In this document: piece after piece, positions 45,120 through 57,800 of the stretch | Layout: every line of letters starts with the position of its first letter | Numbering within the stretch: position 1 is the first letter of the stretch | Assembly (NCBI RefSeq): GCF_902635505.1 | Contig: NC_045427.1 | Coordinates: forward strand, 254,719,922-254,783,921 | DNA from: Sarcophilus harrisii | Lineage: Eukaryota > Chordata > Mammalia > Dasyuromorphia > Dasyuridae | Length of the DNA stretch: 64,000 nt | Direction of reading: 5' to 3' | The notes under the pieces: generated by a model | Database searches by the model: none | Told to the model about the DNA's origin: nothing | The model's input: only the letters and a program-made list of their open reading frames with translations | Position numbers and translations under genes: made by a program

Positions 45120-45680
45120 CAGAAAATATAATTAAAAGAAAACAGATTGGGGTAAATATTTATGGCAAACAAGAGATAAAAAATCTCATCTAAAAATGGA
45201 ACTGTTAAAAAGGATAACTAATCTACAACAGATAAGTGATCAAAAATATGAACAGTTTATTTTCAAAAGAGGAAATAGACATTGTTAATTCTCACTTGAA
45301 AAAAATGCTCAACTTCATTAATAAAGAGGTGGAAATTAAAACAACTTGGAACTACCATTTCACATTCATCAAAATGGAGAGACAAAAAATTAATGAAACT
45401 ATACTGGCATGATTGTAGAGAAACAAATATATTTGTTTTTTGCTGGTAAATTTTAAACTTGAAGAGTCTTCTTGGAGACCAACTTGGTAATGTTCAGCAG
45501 ATTATAAAAATGATCATATTCTTTGACCTGAATAATTCCATGGTTAATAATATACCCTTTTTGAGTATCAAAGAGAAAAAGCTATTTGTCCAAAGATATA
45601 AACTGGAAGCATTTTAAAAGTCCAATAGTGGGGAATAATTTATGTAAAGATGAGCTCAAAGACTTTTGGTCTCTCTGGCT
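45120..45680 (+). mobile_element. Old L1 ORF2 C-terminal fragment
   Basis: gaacagtttattttcaaaag, cacttgaaaaaaatgctcaac, taaagaggtggaaattaaaac, caacttggtaatgttcagc and ctttgacctgaataattcc follow the order of the L1 ORF2 3' part, at much lower identity than the young copies. Ancient. Confidence 0.65.
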
Positions 45681-46024
45681 GTATGACTAGAGTATGGACT
45701 AGAAAGACTTTCTAGGTTTTGCTTATACCTTTATCTCTTCTATTGATCTATGAAGGAAAATAGATTTGGAATTGGAAAACTGGAGAATCCTGAACCTTTT
45801 AAGTTGCTTGATAGATGATGAGGTCCTGAATGGTGCTTTGGACAGAAAGAAACTAAAGAATTGTTCCCCAAAGCAAGCAAGGAGAAAGTATTAATAGAGA
45901 TGAGTTTAGCATCATGGTCCCACCCTTTGGGGAAGTCTTTCAGTCAGAAATCCAAGTTATGTCAATTCCCTGAGACCTGCCTGTGTGGTTCAGACAGCAT
46001 TTAATAAAAAAAAAGCTGTAGAGA

Positions 46025-46390
46025 TATCTAGAAACAAAGCAAAATTTATTATACGTTCTCACGAGAATTTAGCGTCCCACCCATCGAGCAGACAATCGAA
46101 GGGTGGAGACACCTTCGGGGGCAGGGCCAACACTTTTTATCCCTAACGCAAATACTCCGTCCCACCACTGACCCTCATTCTTATTGGCTGAGGATCTTAC
46201 ATTCTAAACGTGGGAACTACCCAAGAAATTGAACTTGACCAATAAGTACATAGTTGCCCATATTTGACTGGAATAGGGAGGATAACAAGAAGGGGATTTA
46301 AGTATGCCCTCAGGAGGATAGCAGGGAGGGGGCTTAAGTATGCCCTTGACTTAATGCTTTAAGTCCTTTAGGCCTACTCAAACTTTGAAA
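46025..46390 (-). mobile_element. Probable fossil LTR, reverse
   Basis: In reverse it shows an LTR-like layout with aataaa (reverse of tttatt near 46043) and a GC-rich middle with cgagcagacaatcgaaggg. Ends are approximate and no flanking duplication is clear. Confidence 0.4.
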
Positions 46391-46419
46391 TAGATGAAGC
46401 CTTACTCGATTTTCACAAC

Positions 46420-46975
46420 TGTCTTGAAATCTCACCTCATCTTGTTCACGCCTTCTGTAGAAGTCTTGAGCAGTCTCCCCTTGCTATGTCCTATCAAAAA
46501 TCCCAGTCATGTCCCTGAGGTTAAATTTGCCCTAGCAAACCTACCTATGGGCCATCCCATGGCTGCTGCCTCCGTTGGGTCAGTCCACCGTCACTCTGCT
46601 TCATGGTGATTTTCCCCTTACCCTTCTCCCATGCTATGTGGTATCTCCCCTAACTCCACTGTGCTTCCCAACCCCACTTCTCCTCGAAGCTAATTAACTC
46701 TTCTAGGGTACTGAGTGCCTTTGAGAATTTAGCCTGCTTTCTAAGGGCATGCCCCAACCTCATCTTTTTCTACTGGAAAATTGTGAGTTCCACTAAGGAA
46801 TTTGTTTATATGCTCTCCCAACTCTATTTCATATTTACCCTTTCTTTTGTCTATTGTATCCTTTGATTTTGTCTGTAACCTCTTTCTTCAATAAATCAAC
46901 TTTTTGCCAAAGAGAATGGCCATTGTGAATTCTTCACATGACTAAACCCTAACTTTTGCTGCCTACCTTCATTTG
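46420..46975 (+). mobile_element. Fossil ERV LTR, plus (family A)
   Basis: Contains gtcttgagcagtctccccttgc, cccagtcatgtccctgagg, ttttgtctgtaacctctttc, caataaatcaactttttgcc, aatggccattgtgaattc and cacatgactaaacc. The same order occurs at 47.7-48.1 kb in reverse and at 58.8-59.3 kb forward. It has a poly(A) signal aataaa near its end. Old; ends approximate. Confidence 0.6.
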
Positions 46976-47694
46976 GTTATCGACATCACCTATATAAATA
47001 GATATTAATTTAATAATATCAGTAAAAACCAGGTATAATCTTGGCTTCAGAGATTAAAATCAAGATGCATAGGGAATCCTCACTATAAATTGGGGTAGGA
47101 GACCCAAAAGGCTACACCATGAATTGGAGTCCAACTAAAAAGCTAAGCCTGATGGCATAATCTAGTTGGGAAGGGAAGCTTAGTGCCTAGGGCTAAAAAA
47201 AAAAAAAACCCACAACTCCAACTGTATATAGAAGAAATCAGTCTAGCTAGACTGGAAACAAAAAGACTACTTTAAAGAAAAAAAAAAAAGAGAAACTCAG
47301 AGGATTTTTCCTAGGTATGTTGCTGGTGTTAACAGGAGGGTAAGAATAATTGTTTTTCTAAAATAACTAATTTTTTTAAAAAAGCCTCTTGCTTTTGATC
47401 TGAGAGTTGCCAAGACCCATAGGTCCAGTGAAGTGCTTTCTTAAAAAGCAGTATCCAATGGGAAGCGAGCCCAGTGAGAGCTAGGGCTCTCATGATGTCC
47501 CCAGAAGCATTCCCCTGCTCCAAAGCATCATAGCCACGAGCTGTCCCTCGCAACTGGCCCTTGGTCACATGCGCATTTCCTATTTGTTCTCCCTTTCTTG
47601 TCTCTCAGTGATGATATGTGCTCCCTATATACACTCTTCCTACTGATGGTACATGTGACTTGGCTGATATAGATACCAGAGGATGGTAGACCCC
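46976..47694. other. Sequence between two inverted LTRs
   Basis: About 0.7 kb with no recognised gene or repeat; it has A-rich runs near 47200 and 47280. It may be internal sequence of a rearranged element or flanking DNA. Confidence 0.4.
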
Positions 47695-48100
47695 AAATCT
47701 TAGGATTCAGCCATGTGAAAAATGCACGATGGCCATTCTCTTTGGCAAAAAGTGAGCTTATTTAAGAAAAGAATTTACAGACAAAATATAGAAAGAAGTT
47801 TATGGAAAGGTTTCCTAGTGGAAAGGAAACAGGCCATGAGGTTGGCGCATGCCTGTAGCTGGCAGGCTAAATCCTGCCCCAGGAGCAGCAGCCAAGAAAT
47901 GGACCCTAAGTAGATATATTGGGGGAATTTAGTCTCAGGGACATGACTGGGATTTCTGACAGGACATGGCAAGAAAAGGCTGCTCAAGACCCCTACAGAG
48001 GGTAGGCCTCAAGTTTGTCTGGGAAGGTACGATCTTACCAGAGGATGAAACCTCAGAACTAAACTGATCTCTCTCAGAGCCTTCTCCCCACCTGCCAAAC
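47695..48100 (-). mobile_element. Fossil ERV LTR, reverse (family A)
   Basis: The reverse complement reads the same order as 46.42-46.98 kb: gtcttgagcagccttttc, cccagtcatgtccctgag, ttttgccaaagagaatgg, ggccatcgtgcatttttcac. It forms an inverted pair with that copy. Ends approximate. Confidence 0.6.
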
Positions 48101-48564
48101 ACATCCACCATTCGGGACTTAATCACATGTATTTGTGGGAAAGTACAACCCAGTGCACTTGTTGCAAAGGTTTACTGGGGAAGTTGTCTAAACGCAATCC
48201 CTTTCAAGGCTGAGACTTCTATTCCCATCTCCACCATTGGTCATTCATTCAAATATCAACTCCCAACAGAAGAGACAAGCCAGCTTAGTCAAACCAGAAA
48301 GCTGCCTTATTTCACTTAAAGGTGAATTAAGAGAAAGTCTACCAAGTAGCCCAAACCACTGGCAACTCAAACTTGCTGAAATCTCATTTTGTCCTAGCAC
48401 TGAACCTAAACTAAAAAGTTGCCAAGATCCCTAGGTCCTGGTGTTAAAGCCTCCTCCAACATTAGTGCTTTATCTAATAAATGCTTTTTGTTCATTCATT
48501 AAACCTTGTGATGTTCTTTGTTTGGTTTTCCTGTGGGTCTCTGGGGCAGCCTTTGTTTCAGCTC

Positions 48565-49075
48565 AGCAATCACCACAAGAACAGCCAGGGGTTAAAGTCC
48601 AAATCTTTTATTATCTCCTTCAAAGTTTTGTGTCCTTGCCTGGGGCCTGGTTAGCTTTCTTAAAGGTCTTCTGGAGTCTTGGTTTCAGTGGAGAAACTAA
48701 GGAAAAGAGCCTGCCACCAAGGGTGTGTGAGATGGGATGAATGAATCTGAGTCCAAGGGGTTGTGCTTCAGTCTCCAATCCGCTTGTCTTCTCTAGCTCT
48801 GAATGAACCTAGCTGAGGCTCCTAGCTTATATGCTCTACACTGAGTATAAACAAATCATTATATCACTAAGAAACCATTTTTTGTTGTGAGAAAGATTAA
48901 ATTAATCATACTGAACTTAGAGAACTATTAATCACCACCCTAAACTAGATAACAATTGTCTCATCAATTCCACTTAGCTAGTAACTTGTAAGAATCCTTG
49001 TTTTAAGTTCAGAGTTTTGGCCCATAATAAAACCTAATGCAGCCTTCTTCTAGTGGACCTACTTTATAAGGTGAG
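48565..49075 (-). mobile_element. Probable fossil ERV LTR, reverse (family B)
   Basis: Starts gggttaaagtccaaatcttttattatctcc (aataaa in reverse) and continues with a layout like 21.72-22.09 kb, ending near gtaagaatccttgttttaagttcagag. Family assignment is by resemblance only. Confidence 0.45.
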
Positions 49076-49199
49076 TGAGGGTCTTCCAAGCAATACAACC
49101 TCAGTAACATGTTAATGTAATAGAAATTTATGAAGCAATAAAGATACAATTATGGGCAAGACATATGGGACCTAAATTTAAAAACAAGATTTTGCCATG

Positions 49200-49320
49200 T
49201 AAGATCCACAGGAAATAGTTCAAGTTGCTCAGATGGAACTTCTCATCTTTAAAATGAAGGAGTCGGACAAGAGGACCTTAAGGTTCCTTCCAGCTCTAGA
49301 TATATAAACCTATGATCTCT
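49200..49320 (+). mobile_element. CORE-SINE 3' part
   Basis: cttctcatctttaaaatgaagg, cggacaagaggaccttaagg, ttccttccagctctag and atataaacctatgatc match the SINE tail type also seen near 11.0 kb. Confidence 0.7.
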
Positions 49321-49378
49321 GATCTTATGATCTTTATGAGATGATACAAATTTAAAAAAAAAAAAAAAAGAGAAACAG

Positions 49379-49426
49379 AATACTGATTTTAATCATATAA
49401 GGAATACTGATTTTAATCATATAAGG
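49379..49426. repeat. 24 bp tandem duplication, two units
   Basis: The 24 bases from 49379 (aatactgattttaatc...) are repeated exactly from 49403. Confidence 0.95.
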
Positions 49427-49919
49427 AAAAGTAAATGGCAATGAAAGGACAAATAATTCTCAAGGGCATTTGAAGGAATAAATGTTTTATTCATGAAAAT
49501 GAAATCTTTTAAATAGCTACTAAGCAAGTATAGTTGTTACCAATATTTAATGTTGTTTCTAATTAAACATTTAACTAAAAAATATTAAGCATTATACAAA
49601 AATAAGTTAGTATGAGAGAAGAGATTGTTAGGAGGCACTATTGTTATCCCCTTTTCCAGCTGTAAGTGCAGTACAGTAGAACAATGGAGTCTCTCCCCTC
49701 CTCCCACCCCAAGCCCAATCATCATGACAGTACTACATTATTGAATAAGTGTGTCACTGGATGGGGGGAAGAGGAAGAGAGAACAATATTTAAAGTTCAG
49801 AGCATCCAGGGTGGCGATATAGCAAGATTGTCAAAAATACAGATTCTTTCTCTTCAGGAAATCATTTCTGTCAGGTATTTTGAGATCTCAGCATCCATTG
49901 CTCATGACATAGCTGCCTA
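49427..49919. other. Unassigned sequence
   Basis: AT-rich; no recognised repeat or gene. The 86-codon frame at 49666-49926 has no family resemblance. Confidence 0.4.
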
Positions 49920-50845
49920 TGTTTAGGCAGTTTAATAGTGCCAAAAACATTCCATTCCATGTCAACAACTGTCTATTGGACATTTCCAACTGCATGACTG
50001 AATCACAGGCATCTCAAATTCAGTATGTGCAAATTAGCACCCATCTTTCCAATAAGTCCATTTCTCTTCCTAACTTCCTTATTTCTGTTATGGAAACTAC
50101 CACCCTTCAAGTCACCCAGATTTGCAACCTCAAAGATATCGTTGACTCTTTGTTCTCTCATCTAATATTTAATCATCAATTTTTATTACTTCTACTTCCA
50201 CAATATCTTTCTCATTTGTACCTTTTTCTATTCATATAGCCAGTGCCTTAAATCATATTGTCAACATCTTTGGCATGGATTATCACATATACCTCCTAGA
50301 TAGTATTCTTGCCCCCTGTCCTCTCTAATACTTGGTAAATAAACATTCCTAAAGTTCAGGTCTGATCATGTCACTCTCTTGTTCCCATAGCTTCAGAGGT
50401 TCCCTCTAACATCTAGACATTATATAAAATTTCCTGTTAAAAAGGCCATTTTAAAGCCCATTGTAATCTACTTCCAACTTATCTTTCCAGAGTGATTTCG
50501 TATTTCTTTTCCTCATACACTCTACAATCCACCAAACTCCTACATACTCAACAATTAATCTCTCATCTACATGCCCTTTCAAAAGCTGTCCTGTCATGAA
50601 TTCTTCCTCTGTCCCTCATTCAAAGCTCATCTTTTAGTTGTTGGTACTCTTCCTTCATCCCCAAATTATTTTTTATTTGTCTAGTATTTATACATATTGA
50701 CTTAATCTGTGTATATGTAGACCCCCCTCCAATAGAATATAAACTTCTTGAGAGCGAGGATTGTTTCTTTTTTTTTTTTTTTTGTCTTTGTAAATAGTTT
50801 GCCAGCATAGATGTTCAATAAATATTTATTAAATAAAAGGATGAA
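49920..50845 (+). mobile_element. L2 LINE 3' half, forward
   Basis: aactaccacccttcaagtcacc, cagatttgcaacctcaaag, ctacttccacaatatctttctc, ctaaagttcaggtctgatc, atgtcactctcttgttccc, ccagagtgatttcg, cttcttgagagcgaggattg, and gttcaataaatatttattaaat at the end. About 925 bp in consensus order. Confidence 0.85.
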
Positions 50846-51726
50846 TGAAGAAATAGAAACCTTCTAGCACATAGTTTTATTATTCCAATTGAGTAAAGAA
50901 ATAAGAGGAATGCATATTTGCACCTTGGTTAATCTTTAAAATATACAATTAGAAGCAGAGATAGAAAGAATAATATATGTGGTCTTGGAGATTAGATGAA
51001 TTAATTAGATTAATTTGGTTAGCCGGATTAGATAAATAGACAAAGTTGCCCATAGAATTGTAGGGAGGCCTGCAACAAAGGAAACTGCATACAATCCATC
51101 CTTCATGGGGAAAAAAACCCATACCAAATTAACTGAAGAGTGATAGTGTGAGACCTTTTTCTTTATTCATGCTGTTACTTATAGACAGTGTATGTCTAGG
51201 ACAGGATGTGGTTGATACATGAATTGTCTTGAGCCACCCTGTAATATGTTAGAAGGATGATCAATTGATAGATAGATACCTGTATGAAGTGAGAGATTTT
51301 TATTCAATGCTTAGACTTGGGTATGAGTTCTTTCTATCTCTTTATTGTATGTATCTTATCAGCTTGAGTATTTGCAGAAGGAGAGTGCTCCTTTCAGGAA
51401 AGCAAATTATTCATTTCAAGTTCTTTGGATTTTCTTGAGTATGGTTACAAGACAAATATTTATGATTTCCTCCCTTCTAAAATTTTATAAATGAAGAAAC
51501 AAATCCAGCATTGTAATAGAAATAAATGGACAATTTAGAAAGAACAATAGTAAAAATTATGATATTTTAAAGTTATTGATAAAAAAAAAAACCTTTTGGG
51601 TTATAAGTGAATCATGAGTGAAAGAACCAAAATTTCTAATTAAAGGTGGTCTGTTTTGTTAATGATACAGAATGATCTATATAACAAAAGATTTCTATGA
51701 ACCTTATCTTAATATCTTTTTAAATT
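50846..51726. other. Unassigned intergenic sequence
   Basis: AT-rich with short gatagata-type runs; nothing recognised. Confidence 0.4.
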
Positions 51727-54700
51727 TTAAAAATTTTTTATTTTTTGTCTGCAGAATTCTTTTTTTATATATAGCTTTTTATTTACAAGATATATGCATG
51801 GTTAATTTTTCAGCATTGACAACTGCAAAACCTTTTGTTCTAATTTTTCCCTTCCTTCCTCCCACTCCTTCCTCTAAATGGCAGATAGACCAATACATGT
51901 AAAATATGTTAAAGTATATGTTAAATACAATATATGTATACATATCCATACAGTTATTTTGTTGTGCAAGAAGAATCAGACTTTGAAATAATGTACAATT
52001 AACCTGTGAAGGAAATAAAAAATGCAGGCGGACAAAAATAGAGGGCTTGGGAATACTATGTAGTGGTTCATACTCATTTCCCAGAGTTCTTTCACTGGGT
52101 GTAGCTGGTTCTATTCATTATTGAACAAATGGAACTGATTTGGTTCATCTCATTGTTGAAGAGAGTCACGTCCATCAGAATTGATCATCATATGGTATTG
52201 TTGTTGAAGTATATAATGATCTCCTGATCCTGCTCATTTCACTTAGCATCAATTCATGTAAGTCTCTCCAGGCCTCTCTGAAATCATCCTGCTGGTCATT
52301 TCTTACAGAACAATAATATTCTATAACATTTATATACCACAATTTATTCAGCCATTCTCCAATTGATGGGCATCCACTGAATTTCCAGTTTCTGGCCACT
52401 ACAAAGAGGGTTGCTACAAACATTTTTGCACATACAGGTCCCTTTCTCTTCTTTAAGATTTCTTTGGAATATAAGTAACACTGCTGGGTCAAAGAGTATG
52501 CACAGTTTGATAATTTTTTGAGCATAGTTCCAAATTGCTCTCCAGAATGGCTGGATGTATTCACAACTCCACCAACAATGTATCAGTGTCCCAGTTTTCC
52601 CACATCGCCTCCAACATTCAGCATTATTTTTTCCTGTCATCTTAGCCAGTCTGAGAGATGTGTAGTGGTACCTCAGAGTTGTCTTAATTTGCATTTCTCT
52701 GATCAATAGTGATTTAGAGTACCTTTTCATATGACTAGAAATAGTTTCAATTTCTTCATCTAAAAATTGTCTGTTCACATCCTTTGACTATTTATCAATT
52801 GGAGAATGGCTTGATTTCTTATAAATTAGAGTCAGTTCTCTATATATTTTGGAAATGAGGTCTTTGTCAGAACTTTTGACTGTAAAAATGTTTTCCCAGT
52901 TTATTGTTTCCCTTCTAATCTTGTCTGTGTTAATTTTGTTTGTACAAAAGCTTTTCAGTTTGATATAATCAAAATTATCTATTTTGTGATCAATAATGAT
53001 CTCTAGTTCTTCTTTGGTCACAAATTCCTTCTCCTCCAATGTCTGAGAGGTAAACTATCCTATATTCTTCTAATTTATTTATAATCTCATTTTTTATGCC
53101 TAGATCATGAACCCATTTTGACCTTATCTTGGTGTACAGTGTTAAGCGTAGGTCAATGCCTAGTTTCTGCCATACTAATTTCCAATTTTCCCAGCCGCTT
53201 TTGTCAAACAGTGAATTCTTGTCCCAAAAGCTAGAGTCTTTGGTCAAACTCTAGATTACTAAAGTTATCAACTGTTTTGTCCTTTGAACCTAACCTATTC
53301 CATTGATCAACTAGTCTATTAGCCAATACCAAATGGTTTTGGTAACTGCTGAGTACCTTTTCATATGACTAGAAATAGTTTCAATTTCTTCATCTGAAAA
53401 TTGTCTGTTCACATCCTTTGACTATTTATCAATTGGAGAATGGCTTGATTTCTTATAAATTAGAGTCAGTTCTCTATATATTTTGGAAATGAGGTCTTTG
53501 TCAGAACTTTTGACTGTAAAAATGTTTTCCCAGTTTATTGTTTCCCTTCTAATCTTGTCTGTGTTAATTTTGTTTGTACAAAAGCTTTTCAGTTTGATAT
53601 AATCAAAATTATCTATTTTGTGATCAATAATGATCTCTAGTTCTTCTTTGGTCACAAATTCCTTTTCCTCCAATGTCTGAGAGGTAAACTATCCTATATT
53701 CTTCTAATTTATTTATAATCTCATTTTTTATGCCTAGATCATGAACCCATTTTGACCTTATCTTGGTGTACAGTGTTAAGCGTAGGTCAATGCCTAGTTT
53801 CTGCCATACTAATTTAATTTTCCTACCGCTTTGTCAAACAGTGAATTCTTGTCCCAAAAGCTAGAGTCTTTGGTCAAACTCTAGATTACTAAAGTTATCA
53901 ACTGTTTTGTCCTTTGAACCTAACCTATTCCATTGATCAACTAGTCTATTAGCCAATACCAAATGGTTTTGGTAACTGCTGAGTACCTTTTCATATGACT
54001 AGAAATAGTTTCAATTTCTTCATCTGAAAATTGTCTGTTCACATCCTTTGACTATTTATCAATTGGAGAATGGCTTGATTTCTTATAAATTAGAGTCAGT
54101 TCTCTATATATTTTGGAAATGAGGTCTTTGTCAGAACTTTTGACTGTAAAAATGTTTTCCCAGTTTATTGTTTCCCTTCTAATCTTGTCTGTGTTAATTT
54201 TGTTTGTACAAAAGCTTTTCAGTTTGATATAATCAAAATTATCTATTTTGTGATCAATAATGATCTCTAGTTCTTCTTTGGTCACAAATTCCTTCTCCTC
54301 CAATGTCTGAGAGGTAAACTATCCTATATTCTTCTAATTTATTTATAATCTCATTTTTTTATGCCTAGATCATGAACCCATTTTGACCTTATCTTGGTGT
54401 ACAGTGTTAAGCGTAGGTCAATGCCTAGTTTCTGCCATACTAATTTCCAATTTTCCCAGCCGCTTTTGTCAAACAGTGAATTCTTGTCCCAAAAGCTAGA
54501 GTCTTTGGTCAAACTCTAGATTACTAAAGTTATCAATTGTTTTGTCCTTTGAACCTAACCTATTCCATTGATCAACTAGTCTATTAGCCAATACCAAATG
54601 GTTTTGGTAACTGCTGTTTTATAATATAGTTTTAGATCTGATACAGCTAGGCCAACTTCATTTGATTTTTTTTTTCATTAGTTCCCTTGAAAGTCTTGAG

Positions 54701-54817
54701 CTTTTGTTCTTCCAGATGAATTTTGTTGTTATTTTTTTTTCTCGGTCATTAAAATAGTTTTTTGGGAGTCTGATTAGTATAGCGCTAAATAAATATATTA
54801 GTTTAGGTAGTATTGTC
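51727..54817 (-). mobile_element. 5'-truncated L1, reverse, enlarged by internal tandem copies
   Basis: From low to high coordinates: T-rich tail, reverse L1 3' UTR (from about 51765), ORF2 C-terminus (an open stretch at 52175-52778 reads LFVVARNWKFSGCPSIGEWL and QQDDFREAWRDLHELML), then the region before it. The same 83-codon open piece (MEEKEFVTKEELEII...) appears three times. The flanks ttaatatctttttaaa (near 51710) and ttaagatcttttttaaa (near 54820) may be a slightly decayed target-site duplication. Without the extra copies it would be about 1.8 kb. Confidence 0.9.
52717..54615. repeat. Threefold tandem copy of a ~630 bp L1 ORF2 segment
   Basis: Copies 52717-53350 (634 bp), 53351-53980 (630 bp) and 53981-54615 (635 bp). 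Each starts gagtaccttttcatatgac and ends ggttttggtaactgct. They differ at only a handful of positions, for example a short loss in copy 2 near 53815 and one extra T in copy 3 near 54358. The 3' half of the L1 before copy 1 and the L1 sequence after copy 3 are in their normal places, so the segment was duplicated inside the L1 after insertion. Confidence 0.95.
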
Positions 54818-54839
54818 ATTAAGATCTTTTTTAAAAGAA

Positions 54840-57800
54840 GATATTAAAAAGTTTATAAGAACCACTTTTATTGAACCCAGCAAGAACTGTTTAGGAAGGA
54901 GAGATTTTTGTCTCTCCTCTTATTTCTCAATTGTTAATGGTAGCCTCAGAGGCATAGTCACATTTTAATTTCTTAAAATTATTGTAATGACCTGACAGTT
55001 GCACTGACTGAATCTATGGAGCCATTTGGCAAGGCCTACTACATGGAGGACAAGGGAGTTCCTGGACCTTGAACTTTGGAACTCACCCTTGTAGAGAGAA
55101 TAGGAGGAGTGCCTGGTTATCCTCATTATTGTTAAAAAAGATCAAGCATGTGCCCCTGGATCTGAGAGAATACAAGAGACCAAGCTATGAAATGTGGAAC
55201 AAAAATGTGGATTTTAACTCCAAGTACTGCCACACATTATTGTGAAAACACTTTTGCCTTTCTTATGAAAGGCACAAATGAAACTTATGATTAGCTTCTC
55301 TTCTAGTAGTACTAAAAGTCTAACTGCATCTTTGAGTCAAAGGTGAGAATGACCAGAATATGAAGTGTATTCTCTGCAAGACCCCAGACTCAGTTTCCTT
55401 CTGAGGGAGAGTCCAAGTATTTGGAGTAGCAGTATAAGATTGGAACATTATATGGGTCTGAACTAAGGGTGGGACTCACCAGCAATAGCAAGAGAATCAT
55501 ATTGATTATTTATGAGCTACTATGAGTCCTTGTATTGTTTTTCCCCAAGGTGAAATAAAGGCTATTCTTTATGTGATATGTATTTTTTTAAGTGCTTACA
55601 CAAGAACTAGAAATCCTTTTGTCCTCATCTGTAGAGATTTACTCTGGATGAGGTGAAATGGGCAAAGAGATACAATTTCTGGGACAATCCTATAGGATCA
55701 AACTTGATCTAAGCAACCCCAGATTGGCTGTTGGGGGCAGGAATATTTCTTAAATGCAGTTAATTGCTTATATTTAACTAAATCTACCTCCCAATAATAA
55801 CTACAAAATAAACCTCACAACTAGGTTGTTGGAGAAAAAAGCATTAGTCTTTCACATTTTTGCTATACCCTTTCATAAGACTCAGTGTTGACATTCTATT
55901 ATCACTATCAAATCAAAGCCTGAAGACTTTGCTATCTATTGAGCTGGAATTATTGTTTATTTTTCCATCTTGACCCATGGGAAATTGAATGATTTTTGTA
56001 TAGTTTTTTTTTTTTTTTAATCACTTTTTGTATGTCTTTTGTTATCTTTAATGCTGAGAGAATTTGTATCTGCTGTGCTTTCATTTTAAGGATACAAAAT
56101 TGAGTACAGAACAATTTATTGGACCATGTTATGCGCCTGCTTTGGTTTTTTGCATATTCAAAATATATTGGGGTGAACATAGCTACTTTCCAGGCAAATG
56201 ATTTGTGGTTAACTTGGGGTTGACATTGACTTTGGGAAGAAGTGGATTAGGCAGCTGTTTGGATGAGTAGTCCAGAGCAGAGGTGAGAAGATGAGGAAGA
56301 GAGGTGATTAAGAAAGTGCACTTAGATTTAAAAGTCACAGTGACAAGGATGGGAGACAAGGACCAGGACTTGGAAAGCTTTAGCTCTGGGACTGTGTGCA
56401 TTAGAGAAGAGGAAGTCAGATATAACTGTTGGTCAGGAGCAATTCGGGACATATACAACTTTATGCATGCAAGGAACAATTATATTTATGTTGCACCAGT
56501 CCTCATTTTGTATGTTACTATGATAGGAATGACAGTGAACACTTTAAGATGTGTGTAGCCATTTCTTATTTCCTTCTCCACAGAAAGCCAACAAGACAGG
56601 GCTAACTGAAGAGTATAAACATAATCTTTTCATTTTGCTGTGCATTTCCAGGTGGATTTTTTTTGGGGGGGAGGGAAGGGTTGTTTTTCTGTTTTTTGTT
56701 TTGTTTTTTAAATCAGAAACAAGTAACTGTGGGAAGGGACAGAGGTATTCAATAACTGGTTATCACCAAAAATGGGTAACTATTAGGACCATGGGATCAA
56801 GTGTATCTAAGAATTAAACCCTTTCTGGTCTGGATGAAAATGTCTGCTCAGTAAATTAATTACCCTTGGGGGAGGAGAAGAAGATGTATAGATATGCTGC
56901 TTCATGTCTGATCCCATTACTAAAAGAATAACCTACTGGCAGTGGAGGACTTTCAGGAAAACCCTCAACATTTCAAGGGATATGACTGTTGCTATACTGT
57001 CACTGCCCCCGGTTTTAGTCAGCAGAAGAAAGACATGGAACAGCTAACTGTCTGATGCACAATGAACTTAGCTGTTGCCGTGGAGACCAATGAAGGCAGC
57101 AATAGCCCCTCCATGGAAGCAACTTTAGAAAAAATTGGAGGATCAGTTATGGTCTAACATAAAAGTACACGTGCACATACAGAGCAACGGGGTAGCAATT
57201 GAGAGAAATCTCTTTGTCTCTTCTAGCTTCCCCTTTCTTGTCTGGTATGCACCATCACAAACTGAGCTCCAGATTTCACTCCAGCTAGTCTTCTCTTGGA
57301 CCTTATTGGTTTTGATCCGACTTTTATTTCAGACACCACTTCTAGCCTCTGGCTCTTTAAACTTCATGACTTGTCTGTCTACTTCTTCATCTTAGCTCAT
57401 TCCTGCTGCACAATTCTAACCTTTTTCTGAATCAGAATTCTCAGCAGCAATGCCTTTCTCATTGTCCTAGCTGGAGTCCTTGATAGACCCCAGATAACCA
57501 AGAGAGTATCTATTGGGCGTACAATTTTCTCTTTGCTTTTATGCAGGGAAGACATTTGGGAACATATGCCCTAGCTCTTCTCTTTCCCTTCCCTCTCTCC
57601 CATGTCCAACAAACTTCCTTTATCTTTGAAGCATGGACCATGCTTCATGTTATTATACATAACTCAATCTTCCTGGAGAACGAAAAAATATATCATACTG
57701 ATAGCCCGAAGCCTAGAATCTTGAGATTGTTCTTGCCTCGAGTGCCAGTTTTATTGACAGGTGTACATCTCCCAGAAGATGATACAAAGATCAGGATGAT

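Noticed and set aside
52788-54303. Three identical 83-aa open frames that might be a tandem gene family
   Set aside because: They are the same piece of L1 ORF2 repeated in the tandem copies, in reverse orientation, with L1 sequence continuing on both sides.
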